Origin: Bacillota bacterium
GTDB lineage: Bacteria; Bacillota; Clostridia; Acetivibrionales; DTU013
Length of the DNA: 64,000 bases
Assembly: GCA_023426125.1 (NCBI GenBank)
Contig: JAFABI010000017.1
Location: forward strand, 314,280 to 378,279
Reading direction: 5' to 3'
Made by a program: the position numbers and the translations under genes. Shown here in pieces: positions 44,766 to 52,788 of this stretch (its first letter is position 1; each line of letters opens with the position of its first letter). The notes beneath the pieces are model-generated. The model worked only from the letters and a program-made list of their open reading frames with translations, was not told where the DNA came from and did no database searches.

Positions 44766-46742
44766 ATGAAAGATACCAATAAAGTAACCAAAGCCGATAT
44801 GAAACTGATAGCAAATCTTATTCCGTATACTAACCCGTCCGGCATCCCCTTGGCGTTTTATTACGGAGACCGCTTGATTCAAGGTATACCCGAAGAGTTT
44901 CACCCCAGGGTAAACCGCCGTCTGGTGGACAGCAACATGCTGTATATAGAAATTGTCGGCCAAAGTGAAGCCGGATTGGAAGTTCGTGCCGAATATATTG
45001 AATACCGCGATTTTCCGGTTACAGAATGGGTAGCATACATTACCAATCATGGGAAAGATAACACACCAATGATATCGCAAATTCGCATTATGAATAATCC
45101 GATCCAGGGCAGCAATCCCGTCCTGATTCATGGAAACGGCGATACGGTGCTGGAGAACGGCTACGAGTATTTTACCGACCCCATCGATAAGGAACTGCAT
45201 ATAGCACCTCGGGACGGCTTAGCCTGTCATTTCGCTTTTCCCTATATGCGCTTATTATTTGAAGAGTATGGTGTAAATATAGCAGTGGGTTGGCCGGCAC
45301 AATGGGAAACGATATTCGCTCCTTGTGCTGCGGGGGTACAATTTACAGCCGGTCAGCAGCGTACCAATATGTACCTGAAGCCGGGCGAAACTGTTCGCAC
45401 GCCGCGGATTAACCTAATGGGATTTACCGGTGATGAGAACCGGGGGCGGAATATGTGGAGGCGTTGGTATTTTAAACATATTATACCGCGTGAAAGCGGA
45501 GAGCCGATCCCGCCGAAATTATGTCTTCACACCTGGCTTATAGATGGCAAGCCGGAATTTACAGGGATTACGGAGGAAAATCAGCTTAATGCAATTGATA
45601 CCTATATAAACCGTGGACTAAAGCCCGATATTTGGTGGATTGACGCAGGATGGTATCCCTGTGACTTTAACTGGACAAATACCGGGACATGGAAGCCTTA
45701 TCGCCAGCAATTGCCAAATGGACTGGGACCGGTTGGCAAAAAATGCGAAGAAGAGGATATACAATTTTTATTGTGGTTTGAACCGGAACGTGTCCGCGAG
45801 AAAACAGAGCTGGATGTGGAACACACCGAGTGGATGCTGCATTATCATGATAAAGACGGCAACGACCATGAAGACCGTTTGCTCAACCTGGCCAATGAAG
45901 AATGCCTGAATTGGCTGATTGAAATGGTAGACGGATATATTAAGGAGTATCATATTCATATCTACCGTCAGGACTTTAACTTTCCGCCATTACGGTACTG
46001 GATTGAGAATGAAGAGCCTGACCGTACAGGCATGCTGGAAAACTTACACACCCAAGGCTATCTGCGTTTTTGGGACGAACTGCTGGTACGCAATCCGGGA
46101 TTATGGATTGACTCATGCTCCAGCGGCGGCAGAAGAAACGATTTAGAAACCATGCGGCGCGCAGTGCCATTGCATTATACCGATATCGGGTATGGCGTGC
46201 ATCCTATAAAGCAAAAGCAGCATCGGGAAATGTTCGAGTGGATTCCATATTTCCGTGCGCACACCATGAACTGGGATAATGAACGGGGCGATTATGATGA
46301 TACCCGCAGACCGGTAGATGAATTTGCCTATCATTGCGCAATGGCTCCTGCGATTACGTCTATGATTGAATATTATGACAGTGACGATTTATACAATATA
46401 GGCAAAAAAATGCATCCTATCTGGCGTGAGGCTGCACAATTGATGATAACGGGTGATTATTATCCGCTGACAGAATGCCGCAAAAGCGCGGAGGACTATT
46501 ATGCGATGCAGTTTGATGATGCTGCGACCGGTAAAGGCTTCATTCAAATAGTGCGAAACACCAAGGTGAAAGAAGATAGCTGCACAGTTTATCCATGGAT
46601 CGATGAAGATGCGGCCTATGACTTTATAGACCGTGAAACAGGCAATACCATGAGCATGTCAGGTTCACAATTAAAACAGGGTTTTTCGGTTTCCATTCCC
46701 AGACGCTCGGGTATTATTTGGTTTTACCAAAAGAGAAATTGA
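44766..46742 (+). CDS. GH36-family alpha-galactosidase-like enzyme
   Basis: 658 residues; start 44766 has GGAG 7 bases upstream, with an ATG two codons earlier. The N-terminal beta-sandwich spans about 1-245. The barrel has PDIWWIDAGWYPCDFNWTNT, FLLWFEPERV, YRQDFNF (the nucleophile aspartate, where melibiases have KWDMN) and IDSCSSGGRRNDLETM (acid/base aspartate). A C-terminal beta domain follows. No signal peptide. It probably cleaves alpha-galactosyl side groups from imported oligosaccharides, complementing the beta-mannosidase-like enzyme as in galactomannan use. The altered nucleophile motif leaves room for another specificity. Confidence 0.85.
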   Translation: MKDTNKVTKADMKLIANLIPYTNPSGIPLAFYYGDRLIQGIPEEFHPRVNRRLVDSNMLYIEIVGQSEAGLEVRAEYIEYRDFPVTEWVAYITNHGKDNTPMISQIRIMNNPIQGSNPVLIHGNGDTVLENGYEYFTDPIDKELHIAPRDGLACHFAFPYMRLLFEEYGVNIAVGWPAQWETIFAPCAAGVQFTAGQQRTNMYLKPGETVRTPRINLMGFTGDENRGRNMWRRWYFKHIIPRESGEPIPPKLCLHTWLIDGKPEFTGITEENQLNAIDTYINRGLKPDIWWIDAGWYPCDFNWTNTGTWKPYRQQLPNGLGPVGKKCEEEDIQFLLWFEPERVREKTELDVEHTEWMLHYHDKDGNDHEDRLLNLANEECLNWLIEMVDGYIKEYHIHIYRQDFNFPPLRYWIENEEPDRTGMLENLHTQGYLRFWDELLVRNPGLWIDSCSSGGRRNDLETMRRAVPLHYTDIGYGVHPIKQKQHREMFEWIPYFRAHTMNWDNERGDYDDTRRPVDEFAYHCAMAPAITSMIEYYDSDDLYNIGKKMHPIWREAAQLMITGDYYPLTECRKSAEDYYAMQFDDAATGKGFIQIVRNTKVKEDSCTVYPWIDEDAAYDFIDRETGNTMSMSGSQLKQGFSVSIPRRSGIIWFYQKRN

Positions 46743-46816
46743 GCAGCTTTCCGCAATTGCTTTTAGTTTCAGATGTAATGTGTTTTACCGGATACAATTA
46801 AAAGCCAATTGAATAA

Positions 46817-46851
46817 GGGAACATGAGCATATCAAGCTTATGTTCTCTTTT
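46817..46851 (+). terminator. intrinsic terminator after the GH36 gene
   Basis: GGGAACATGAGC (46817-46828) pairs with GCTTATGTTCTC (46836-46847) with one G-T pair, followed by TTTT. It lies 75 bp after the GH36 stop and closes the carbohydrate island. Confidence 0.65.
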
Positions 46852-46854
46852 CAA

Positions 46855-46935
46855 TGCGCGCGACCTTGACGGTGAAAGTCCGTTACGGGGGTTGATAGCA
46901 CTCCCGAAAATTCCTGCGATGACTTCAAGGGATTA
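46855..46935 (+). repeat. structured-looking fragment, possibly of group II intron origin
   Basis: It begins GCGCGACC and contains GACGGTGAAAGTCCGT and GGGGTTGATAGCACTCCCG, with several small hairpins; it ends GGGATTACC. The style resembles the 5' part of group II introns, but neither an intron-encoded protein nor a domain V is present, so this is tentative. The shared ends GCGCGACC and GGATTACC also recall the dispersed repeat copies A and B. Its end overlaps the TAA stop of the SdpI-like gene. Confidence 0.35.
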
Positions 46936-47598
46936 CCTATCACTATCATTTTTATAAATAATATAAGAAACAAATACACTTATAATTGCATCAATCATAA
47001 GTAGACCAAGAGTTACAAAAATGCATGCAATACCGTTAATAAACAAGTTCGCTATGATAATTAAAATTCCGCATAGTACCATTGAAATGCCGCCGAAGCG
47101 TTGGCTTTTTTGCCATACACGGTCATTTTTCATGCTCCAGACCGTACGAAGTCCAACTAACGAATTAAGCCTTGATTTCGGCATTATATTCCCAAGTACG
47201 CAGACAAGTGCACCTAAACCGATAGAGATAAGTTTATAATTACCGGTTATGTCAAAGGTCACAGCAGCATCGGGTGAATATACAGCAGCTTTGTAAAGAA
47301 AATATGCAAACATAAGATTAAAGAATATGAGGACGGCAATACCTGAAATTACAAGCACTTTTTCGTTTCCGTATTCTTTTTTCTTTGATTGATATTTTGC
47401 CATTCCTACGAAAAACATACCCATCAAGGCTGTAACGACAGGGAAAAGCAAGCTCTCATATTTGCTGCCAAATCTGTCTATCTCTCCTGCACCATTATAA
47501 TGCATAGGTACTTTTTCTGGCATAAATAGCAGGAATACAGCGGTAACAACAAGCGACAACAGAATGAGCGCATAGATCGTTATATGTTTATTTTTCAT
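46933..47598 (-). CDS. SdpI-family immunity-like membrane protein
   Basis: 221 residues, six membrane helices. A DUF1648-type N-terminus (LPMHYNGAGEIDRFG-like: VPMHYNGAGEIDRFGSK) and an SdpI C-terminal region (GLRTVWSMKNDRVWQKSQRF) are present, the known arrangement of Bacillus SdpI, which protects against a killing toxin and senses it. GGAGG precedes the ATG at 47598. It overlaps the SdpR-like gene by 11 bp. No SdpC toxin gene is in the window. Confidence 0.88.
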   Translation of the reverse strand: MKNKHITIYALILLSLVVTAVFLLFMPEKVPMHYNGAGEIDRFGSKYESLLFPVVTALMGMFFVGMAKYQSKKKEYGNEKVLVISGIAVLIFFNLMFAYFLYKAAVYSPDAAVTFDITGNYKLISIGLGALVCVLGNIMPKSRLNSLVGLRTVWSMKNDRVWQKSQRFGGISMVLCGILIIIANLFINGIACIFVTLGLLMIDAIISVFVSYIIYKNDSDR

Positions 47599-47866
47599 CG
47601 TCTTTACCTCCCTTGAACTGCTCAATCCAAAGTAATACCTCTTCGAGTACGGATGCGTTCAGTTCGTAATAAACAAAATTTTTATATTTTGATTCCCGTA
47701 TTAAATCCGCATTTTTCAGCTTATTTAGATGATATGAAACAGCGGCTCCGGTTATAGCAAAATGCTCTCCTATTTCTCCCGCCGAAAGCCGACCGCTACG
47801 AAGTAAAACAAGTATTTCTCGCCGTACAGAATCAGATAAAGCCGAGAAAGTGTCGGCAAATCCCAT
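47588..47866 (-). CDS. SdpR-like ArsR-family repressor
   Basis: 92 residues. Winged helix with LSDSVRREILVLLRSGRLS, GEIGEHFAITGAAVSYHLNK and YYELN, typical of ArsR/SdpR. Start at 47866 (MGFADTFSALSD) follows GGGGAGG; an ATG 8 codons upstream lacks a ribosome site. In Bacillus SdpR represses sdpRI and is sequestered at the membrane by SdpI. The same two-gene order here predicts the same circuit. Confidence 0.9.
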   Translation of the reverse strand: MGFADTFSALSDSVRREILVLLRSGRLSAGEIGEHFAITGAAVSYHLNKLKNADLIRESKYKNFVYYELNASVLEEVLLWIEQFKGGKDDEK

Positions 47867-47891
47867 AGAAATATCCTCCCCTCTTATCACA

Positions 47892-47939
47892 ACTTGCTAC
47901 AATCTATTTAAACGTTTATCTAAATAGATTGTAGCAAGT
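47892..47939 (-). promoter_or_regulatory. SdpR-type operator, perfect 19-bp inverted repeat
   Basis: ACTTGCTACAATCTATTTA (47892-47910) and its exact complement (47921-47939) flank a 10-bp centre. The sequence lies 25 bp upstream of the repressor ribosome site. An additional AT-rich TTTAAATAG copy lies near 47970. Such long AT-rich dyads are usual ArsR-family operators. Confidence 0.75.
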
Positions 47940-47991
47940 ATAAAGTGGTTTGTCAATAACTATTTTAACATTTATTTAAATAGTGCTTAAA

Positions 47992-48029
47992 AAAGGCAGC
48001 AAGCCGAATTAACATTGCTTGCTGCCTTT
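47992..48029. terminator. strong bidirectional terminator-like hairpin
   Basis: AAAGGCAGCAAGC (47992-48004) pairs perfectly over 13 bp with GCTTGCTGCCTTT (48017-48029), with A/T tracts on both sides. It separates the sdpRI-type unit from repeat copy C and the GNAT gene. Confidence 0.65.
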
Positions 48030-48032
48030 CTG

Positions 48033-48215
48033 GGCGGTGAGCATATCTCCGCCTGGGATGCATAGGCGAGCAGCAAATGCAAGGCATTTGCGACCAGCCC
48101 GGGATGCATGGACGAGCAGCAAGCTTTAGCTTGCGACCAGTCTCGTTGAAACTCCGCTGATGTAAGAAAATTTGTCTATAAACGATAAATTTTCTTTGAC
48201 TTAGGTCGCTATAAT
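48033..48215 (+). repeat. dispersed structured repeat, copy C (longest, internally duplicated)
   Basis: The leader hairpin GGCGG/CCGCC (48033-48053) is as in copy A. Two tandem sub-units follow, each GGGATGCAT...GAGCAGC, a small hairpin, then GCGACCAG. The small hairpins differ in sequence (AAATGC-AAG-GCATTT and AAGCT-TT-AGCTT) but both pair. The core 12-bp hairpin is AGAAAATTTGTC (48165-48176) with GATAAATTTTCT (48184-48195), one G-U. The closing pair is GCGACC (48133-48138) with GGTCGC (48204-48209), perfect here and G-U in copies A and B. Confidence 0.72.
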
Positions 48216-48242
48216 CAGCGAGAAAAAGCCGAAATCGTATTT

Positions 48243-49004
48243 TCATTTTTTGAGTATTCTCTTTAAGTAGTCGACATCTAACAACAAATTCACTGTCTCA
48301 AAATTTCCTTTATAAAACACACCCCAGTTATTGAAAACACAAGGCAATTCCTTTGCTTTTTGTAGCGTATCCACTTGAATTAAAGATACAGGAACATCAT
48401 TTATTTCACAATACTGTTTTATCATCTCAATGTTTTGATAGACATAGGGACATTGCATATCATAATAAATTGTCAGCTCTTTGCTTTCAATTTTTTGGTT
48501 TTTAGCATTTTGTGCGAACTTTGGTGTTGTTCCGTCAAAAGAAAGTGCAAGCAATTCATATCCATTATCGGTAGTCTCAACAACCTCAAAGCCGAACTTT
48601 TTCGCAAATGATTGGTCAGTAAGCCATGATTTTTGTTTTTTCGCTCCAAGCATACAAATGCCGGATTTGCCCCTTTCTTTGGCATCAGCCAAACAATACT
48701 CCATCAGCGATTTTCCATACCCTTTTCCTTTGTAACTGCCAGAAACCCATAAGCAATACAGATAATAATAGTTGTCGCCAGTAATCGGAACCCAAGCAGT
48801 TTCAAGAGGAGCATATTCAATAAAAACCGTAGCCTTTGCATTTAACTTTCTAAAGACATGACCTTCATTTAGTCGGTCAGAAAGCCATTGCCGCTTTGCA
48901 TCAATACCTTGATGGGGCTTTTTACTGCGGATAATGCAGCATAAATGCTCATTGACAAGGTTTTCTGTTGTTAAGTTTACAAAATCAGTATTCAAATTTT
49001 CCAT
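48243..49004 (-). CDS. GNAT acetyltransferase with C-terminal YoaP-like domain
   Basis: 253 residues. The N-terminal GNAT domain (about 1-155) has the acetyl-CoA motif VSGSYKGKGYGKSLMEYC. The C-terminal part (about 165-253) has a thioredoxin-like YoaP region with YYDMQCPYVYQNIEMIKQYC and NNWGVFYKGNFETVNLL. Bacillus YoaP and clostridial homologues share this two-domain layout; the acetylated substrate is not known. Repeat copy C lies 34 bp past its stop. Confidence 0.88.
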   Translation of the reverse strand: MENLNTDFVNLTTENLVNEHLCCIIRSKKPHQGIDAKRQWLSDRLNEGHVFRKLNAKATVFIEYAPLETAWVPITGDNYYYLYCLWVSGSYKGKGYGKSLMEYCLADAKERGKSGICMLGAKKQKSWLTDQSFAKKFGFEVVETTDNGYELLALSFDGTTPKFAQNAKNQKIESKELTIYYDMQCPYVYQNIEMIKQYCEINDVPVSLIQVDTLQKAKELPCVFNNWGVFYKGNFETVNLLLDVDYLKRILKK

Positions 49005-49202
49005 TCTACCACCTCACAATCGCTGCAAATTCAAATTTGGTTTATCTGTTAGTAGGATTATATAAATTCGCTTCCAAAGCGTTAAGTTCCCTCACTACCA
49101 TTTCAAAAAAGTTTTATCTGGTAGATATATAACATGATTTTATCATGGCAAAGAGAAATACTCAACGGATTCAATCTGAACATTAGGGAGGAGTGAGGTT
49201 CT

Positions 49203-49265
49203 ATGAAAACAAACATCTGTTCACCGCCTTTATGCAAGGATTGCCGGCAGATACTTGGGATATAG
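49203..49265 (+). CDS. possible 20-residue microprotein
   Basis: ATG at 49203 preceded by GGAGGAGTGAGG and ending in TAG at 49265. The peptide is short with three cysteines (ICSPPLCKDC). A terminator follows 10 bp later, so a complete small transcript is imaginable. It may be chance or a leader; no family is recognised. Confidence 0.25.
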   Translation: MKTNICSPPLCKDCRQILGI

Positions 49266-49275
49266 GCAGAAAAAT

Positions 49276-49307
49276 CAACAGGGCGGTTTGCGTAGACCGC
49301 CCTGTTG
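49276..49307 (-). terminator. terminator-like hairpin after the BlaR1-like gene
   Basis: CAACAGGGCGGT (49276-49287) pairs over 12 bp with ACCGCCCTGTTG (49296-49307). It lies 37 bp past the stop of the minus-strand BlaR1-like gene and also just after the tiny plus-strand ORF, so it may serve both. Confidence 0.65.
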
Positions 49308-49343
49308 TATCTGTAATTAGCTTGACCGTGGTAACCTATCGGA

Positions 49344-51296
49344 TTACTTGTTTGTTATAGGGTTTAATGAGATTTGGCCATTTTTAAAAACAATATCTGA
49401 AATAAAATTTTTTCTCTCAATATCAAAATTCACAAAGCTATTCAGCTTGTATACAGCGGCGGCATACAGGGATAGTCCCCCATTGTCGTTTTCGGTGATA
49501 ATCATATCTTCATTCATATGTGCGTAGTCAAAAACAACAACTTTTTTTGTGGCAGGGTCAAAATAAGCAGCGTGAGAGCGGTGAAGCCCGGATCCCCATG
49601 AATAGGTGAAATACAATTCCGGTTTTTGGTCGCCGTTCAAATCGGCAAGAGCCATGCTTGTCACGCCAAAGCCACCAAACCATACGCCAAGTGGGTATAC
49701 TTTGTCCTCGTACAGCAGGAACGAAGCGCAGGAGGTATCATATTTGAAAACCAAATAATCGGAGCTTTTTTGAATATAGTCCGGGGTGATGTTGTAGCAT
49801 TTGTCCGTATCGTATCCCGACTTAAAATCCTGTTGCAGAGATAGGAAGTCCTCGATGCTGTCCTGTGTTCCGGTAATAGTGGCTTTCATTGGTATTTCTC
49901 CATCAAACCTTGTGATTTTATAAATATTCCAGATATATTCGCTCTTTTGAGTATTGGCGGTGTCCTTGTGTATTCGCGCCAGCCATATCTCATCGTCCAG
50001 CCGATAAATTCGATAAACATCAGAATTGAAAGCACTGGTCAACGTGTACTGATATCGTTCCTTGTATGTGGTAATATCAGGAACGCCTATGTTCAAGATA
50101 AAACTATTTTTAAACTCCTGCTCATCCACCTTAGCTTGCTCATAGGTAACCGAAAATCTTTGCCGATTGCCGGCCTCATCTGTCAAGATGAGCAAATTTT
50201 CCGTAAGCGTGTAGTATTCCCTATATCCATCAAAGGCAATAAAGGAACTGAGAGGATTCATATAGACCTGCTTTTCAAACACATAATGGCCGTACGGCTT
50301 GTTGCCTGCCTTTACACCCGTATTCTCCGTCGGGTTTACGGCGCAGGCAACGATGGCTGCAACACAGAGAATGGCGGCGGGGATGATTACCCATTTTTTC
50401 GGCTTCCTAAATTGCAAGATGTTCTTTAGGCGTTCCTGTATGCCAGTCTCCCCGAAGGCAATCGGGCTTGCTGCCGGGAAGCGCCGGTTTGCTGCAAAGG
50501 ACAGCAGTGATGTGCTGTATTCGTGAACAATCTCCTCACCGGTTTTTAACAACACCTTTTCATCACAGCTCATCTCCATATCCTTTGTCATTAGCACAAA
50601 AGCAAGCCAGACAAGTGGGTTAAACCAGTGAATGATCAGCACACAAAAACTTAACGGCTTTATCAGATGGTCTTTTCGTTTCAAATGGTATTTTTCATGC
50701 AGAAGGATGTACACACGCTCCCGCTCACTCATGCCGAAGGGAATGTAAATTCGAGACATGACAAAGCCGAGAATGAAGGGGGAACGAATTTTATCGGATT
50801 CAAACACATTGTCTTCTAACCGGATTGCGGTGGCCATGCGGCGTTTCAGGCGGATATAGGTGATGATGCCGTAGACAAGGAGTGCGGCCATACCAGTGCA
50901 CCAAAGGATCGTGAAGAGCAGTATCCATATTTGTAGAGGGTTGACACTGGCGTATGGAGTAGCTGCGGGCAGACTTTCATTGATGATGGAATTCATAGTC
51001 GGGATGCCTACCGTTACTCTCGGGGTCTCCATGTACCCTATATCGACGGGGACATAACTGAGTGCTGCCTCACCGCCTCTCTGTGCCGCTGTCATATTAA
51101 AGGGTTTTGTTTGAAAGATACTGAATACGGAGGAAAAGGATACCGGGCAAATCAGGCGAAAAAGGACGACAGACCATAACAGATAGGAATACTTTTTCGG
51201 AGCCCTTTTCAGTAGTAAGCGGATGAACAGCAACGCGAGGATGACATAGCTCGCAGTAATGCTCATGTTTAATATCTTTAAAAACAACATTTCCAT
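49344..51296 (-). CDS. BlaR1/MecR1-like M56 membrane metallopeptidase, atypical sensor
   Basis: 650 residues. The N-terminal half has about four membrane helices and a gluzincin site HEKYHLKRKDH (HExxH), with EMSCDEKVL providing the third zinc ligand. After a fifth helix (IPAAILCVAAIVACAV) the outer C-terminal domain is not a penicillin-binding fold; it contains FNGDQ-like GVTSMALADLNGDQKPELYF and other beta-rich segments. It likely senses a surface signal other than a beta-lactam and cleaves the BlaI-like repressor encoded just upstream. Start is supported by AAGGAGGG. Confidence 0.88.
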   Translation of the reverse strand: MEMLFLKILNMSITASYVILALLFIRLLLKRAPKKYSYLLWSVVLFRLICPVSFSSVFSIFQTKPFNMTAAQRGGEAALSYVPVDIGYMETPRVTVGIPTMNSIINESLPAATPYASVNPLQIWILLFTILWCTGMAALLVYGIITYIRLKRRMATAIRLEDNVFESDKIRSPFILGFVMSRIYIPFGMSERERVYILLHEKYHLKRKDHLIKPLSFCVLIIHWFNPLVWLAFVLMTKDMEMSCDEKVLLKTGEEIVHEYSTSLLSFAANRRFPAASPIAFGETGIQERLKNILQFRKPKKWVIIPAAILCVAAIVACAVNPTENTGVKAGNKPYGHYVFEKQVYMNPLSSFIAFDGYREYYTLTENLLILTDEAGNRQRFSVTYEQAKVDEQEFKNSFILNIGVPDITTYKERYQYTLTSAFNSDVYRIYRLDDEIWLARIHKDTANTQKSEYIWNIYKITRFDGEIPMKATITGTQDSIEDFLSLQQDFKSGYDTDKCYNITPDYIQKSSDYLVFKYDTSCASFLLYEDKVYPLGVWFGGFGVTSMALADLNGDQKPELYFTYSWGSGLHRSHAAYFDPATKKVVVFDYAHMNEDMIITENDNGGLSLYAAAVYKLNSFVNFDIERKNFISDIVFKNGQISLNPITNK

Positions 51297-51299
51297 GAT

Positions 51300-51662
51300 T
51301 CACCCCTCCTTATGTGCATCGATCAAGCGTTTAAGCTCGTTGGCTTCCTTTTCCGAGATGGTTTTGCCACCGAGAAACGAGGTGAGAAACTGTGGCAGTG
51401 AGCCTTCGAAAGCTCTTTCAACAAAGCATTCGCTCTCAAAAGCCTGCACCTGTTCCTTGGGAACGATTGCACTGACGACGGTATTCTCGTTTTTAAGGAG
51501 TCCCTTTTCGCACATTTTACGCAGCACGGTATAAGTAGTGGGCTTTTTCCAGCCGAGCTTTTCGGCGCACAGCGTCACAAGGCGGCCCGACGCCACCGGC
51601 TCGTTCTCCCATACCACTAGCATAAAGCGGTAGTCGCTTTCGCAAAGTTTCAGGTTTTCCAT
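51300..51662 (-). CDS. BlaI/MecI-family transcriptional repressor
   Basis: 120 residues. Winged helix (residues 5-75: CESDYRFMLVVWENEPVASG, KPTTYTVLRKMCEKGLL) and a C-terminal dimer helix region. The cleavage region is not obvious. TTAGGAGG precedes the ATG. It ends 3 bp before the start of the peptidase gene. The pair forms the usual repressor-protease signalling unit and probably controls itself through the dyads at 51681-51723. Confidence 0.9.
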   Translation of the reverse strand: MENLKLCESDYRFMLVVWENEPVASGRLVTLCAEKLGWKKPTTYTVLRKMCEKGLLKNENTVVSAIVPKEQVQAFESECFVERAFEGSLPQFLTSFLGGKTISEKEANELKRLIDAHKEG

Positions 51663-51680
51663 CCATATACCTCCTAATCA

Positions 51681-51723
51681 GGTTTATGATTATAAACCCT
51701 ATAATGAGTTTATGACTATAAAC
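51681..51723 (-). promoter_or_regulatory. double dyad operator of the BlaI-like gene
   Basis: GGTTTATGATTATAAACC (51681-51698) and GTTTATGACTATAAAC (51708-51723) are two near-identical inverted repeats 27 bp apart centre to centre. TTGACA lies just beyond on the minus strand. BlaI family operators are dyads of this size, though their sequence is usually TACA/TGTA. Confidence 0.7.
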
Positions 51724-51880
51724 CTGATTTGTCAATAGAAAAAAAGTGTTTCTCTGATTGTTCATTTCTCCTGAGAAGTGAACCAAATATGAATGAGCGA
51801 ATACAACCTGATGGTCAATGCCCCAGAGCATAAGGCAAAGCTATTTGGAAAGGCGGGTGGAAGATAATTTCAGAAACCTG

Positions 51881-51911
51881 TTGACTCTCACATTATGGTA
51901 TACTCTATACT
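51881..51911 (+). promoter_or_regulatory. MerR-type promoter with 19-bp spacer
   Basis: TTGACT (51881-51886) and TATACT (51906-51911) are 19 bp apart, the over-long spacing of MerR-activated promoters. It sits 40 bp before the MerR/GyrI-like gene, implying autoregulation. Confidence 0.65.
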
Positions 51912-51951
51912 GTAGATGAGCTCAAAAACACATATATGTGGGGATATAAAA

Positions 51952-52770
51952 ATGCTGAAAATAGGTGATTTCTCAAAACTATCAAGGATTAGTATACGGA
52001 TGTTGCGGCATTACGATGAAATCGGTCTGCTCGTGCCAAAGACCATCAATGACTTTACCTCCTACCGCTACTATGCGGAGGAGCAGCTGCCGGTGGCCGC
52101 ACGAATTGTAGCGCTGCGAGATATAGGCTTCGGCCTTTCCACCATCGTGGAAATCCTAAAAAGCTATGATAATCCGCAGGCGTTGGCTGAATATCTGGCG
52201 GTAAAGCACGCAGAAGTGCAGGCAGAAGCAGAGGAAACCAAACACCGTTTACTTCTCCTGAACACAGCCATAAAACGGCTAAGAAAGGATGAAACTGCTA
52301 TGAATTACAATGTAACTGTAAAGACTTTTCCGGAGCGCTATGTCGCCAGTGTGCGCAAGGTGATTCCCGCTTACGATCATGAGGGGATGCTGTGGGGTAT
52401 GATGATGACCGAAACCGCTCCGCTCAAGATGCAGCCTGCTGACAACTGCAACAGCCTTACCATTTTCCATGACGACGGCTATAAGGAAGTTGACGTGGAT
52501 GTGGAGGTGCAGATGACCGTCAAGGGCAGCTACCAAAACACAACAAATGTGGTATTCAAGACTGAGCCTGCGGTGGAGATCGCTTCTGCTACCTACAAGG
52601 GCAGTTATGATCAACTCACTGCTGTAAACCATGCAGTGGCAAGCTGGGTACAGGATAACGGATACGAGTTTGACGGCATGATGTTTTGCATCTATCATGT
52701 CAGTCCTCACGAAACGCAGAACCCCGATGAATATGTCACCGAGGTATGCTACTCTGTGAAAAAGAAATAA
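51952..52770 (+). CDS. MerR-family regulator with GyrI-like effector domain (BltR/BmrR type)
   Basis: 272 residues. MerR winged helix (LKIGDFSKLSRISIRMLRHY, then FTSYRYYAEEQL), coiled coil (about 75-115), then an effector-binding GyrI-like domain (about 120-270: VTVKTFPERYVASVRKVIPA, ATYKGSYDQL). Such proteins bind amphipathic drugs and switch on efflux genes. Start 51952 has GGGGAT upstream; an upstream ATG would give 12 extra residues. No efflux gene follows; a terminator does. Confidence 0.9.
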   Translation: MLKIGDFSKLSRISIRMLRHYDEIGLLVPKTINDFTSYRYYAEEQLPVAARIVALRDIGFGLSTIVEILKSYDNPQALAEYLAVKHAEVQAEAEETKHRLLLLNTAIKRLRKDETAMNYNVTVKTFPERYVASVRKVIPAYDHEGMLWGMMMTETAPLKMQPADNCNSLTIFHDDGYKEVDVDVEVQMTVKGSYQNTTNVVFKTEPAVEIASATYKGSYDQLTAVNHAVASWVQDNGYEFDGMMFCIYHVSPHETQNPDEYVTEVCYSVKKK

Positions 52771-52788
52771 GCGCTTTCTATTTAAAAG

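Larger units (their letters stand above)
49005..49343. other. intergenic region between GNAT and BlaR1-like genes
   Basis: It contains a hairpin CATGA/TCATG near 49132-49146, a possible 20-codon ORF (49203-49265) and a terminator (49276-49307). Nothing else is recognised. Confidence 0.4.

Noticed and set aside
47965..48246. 93-codon minus-strand frame over repeat copy C
   Set aside because: It spans a terminator and the structured repeat, lacks a ribosome site and reads as low-quality coding sequence.
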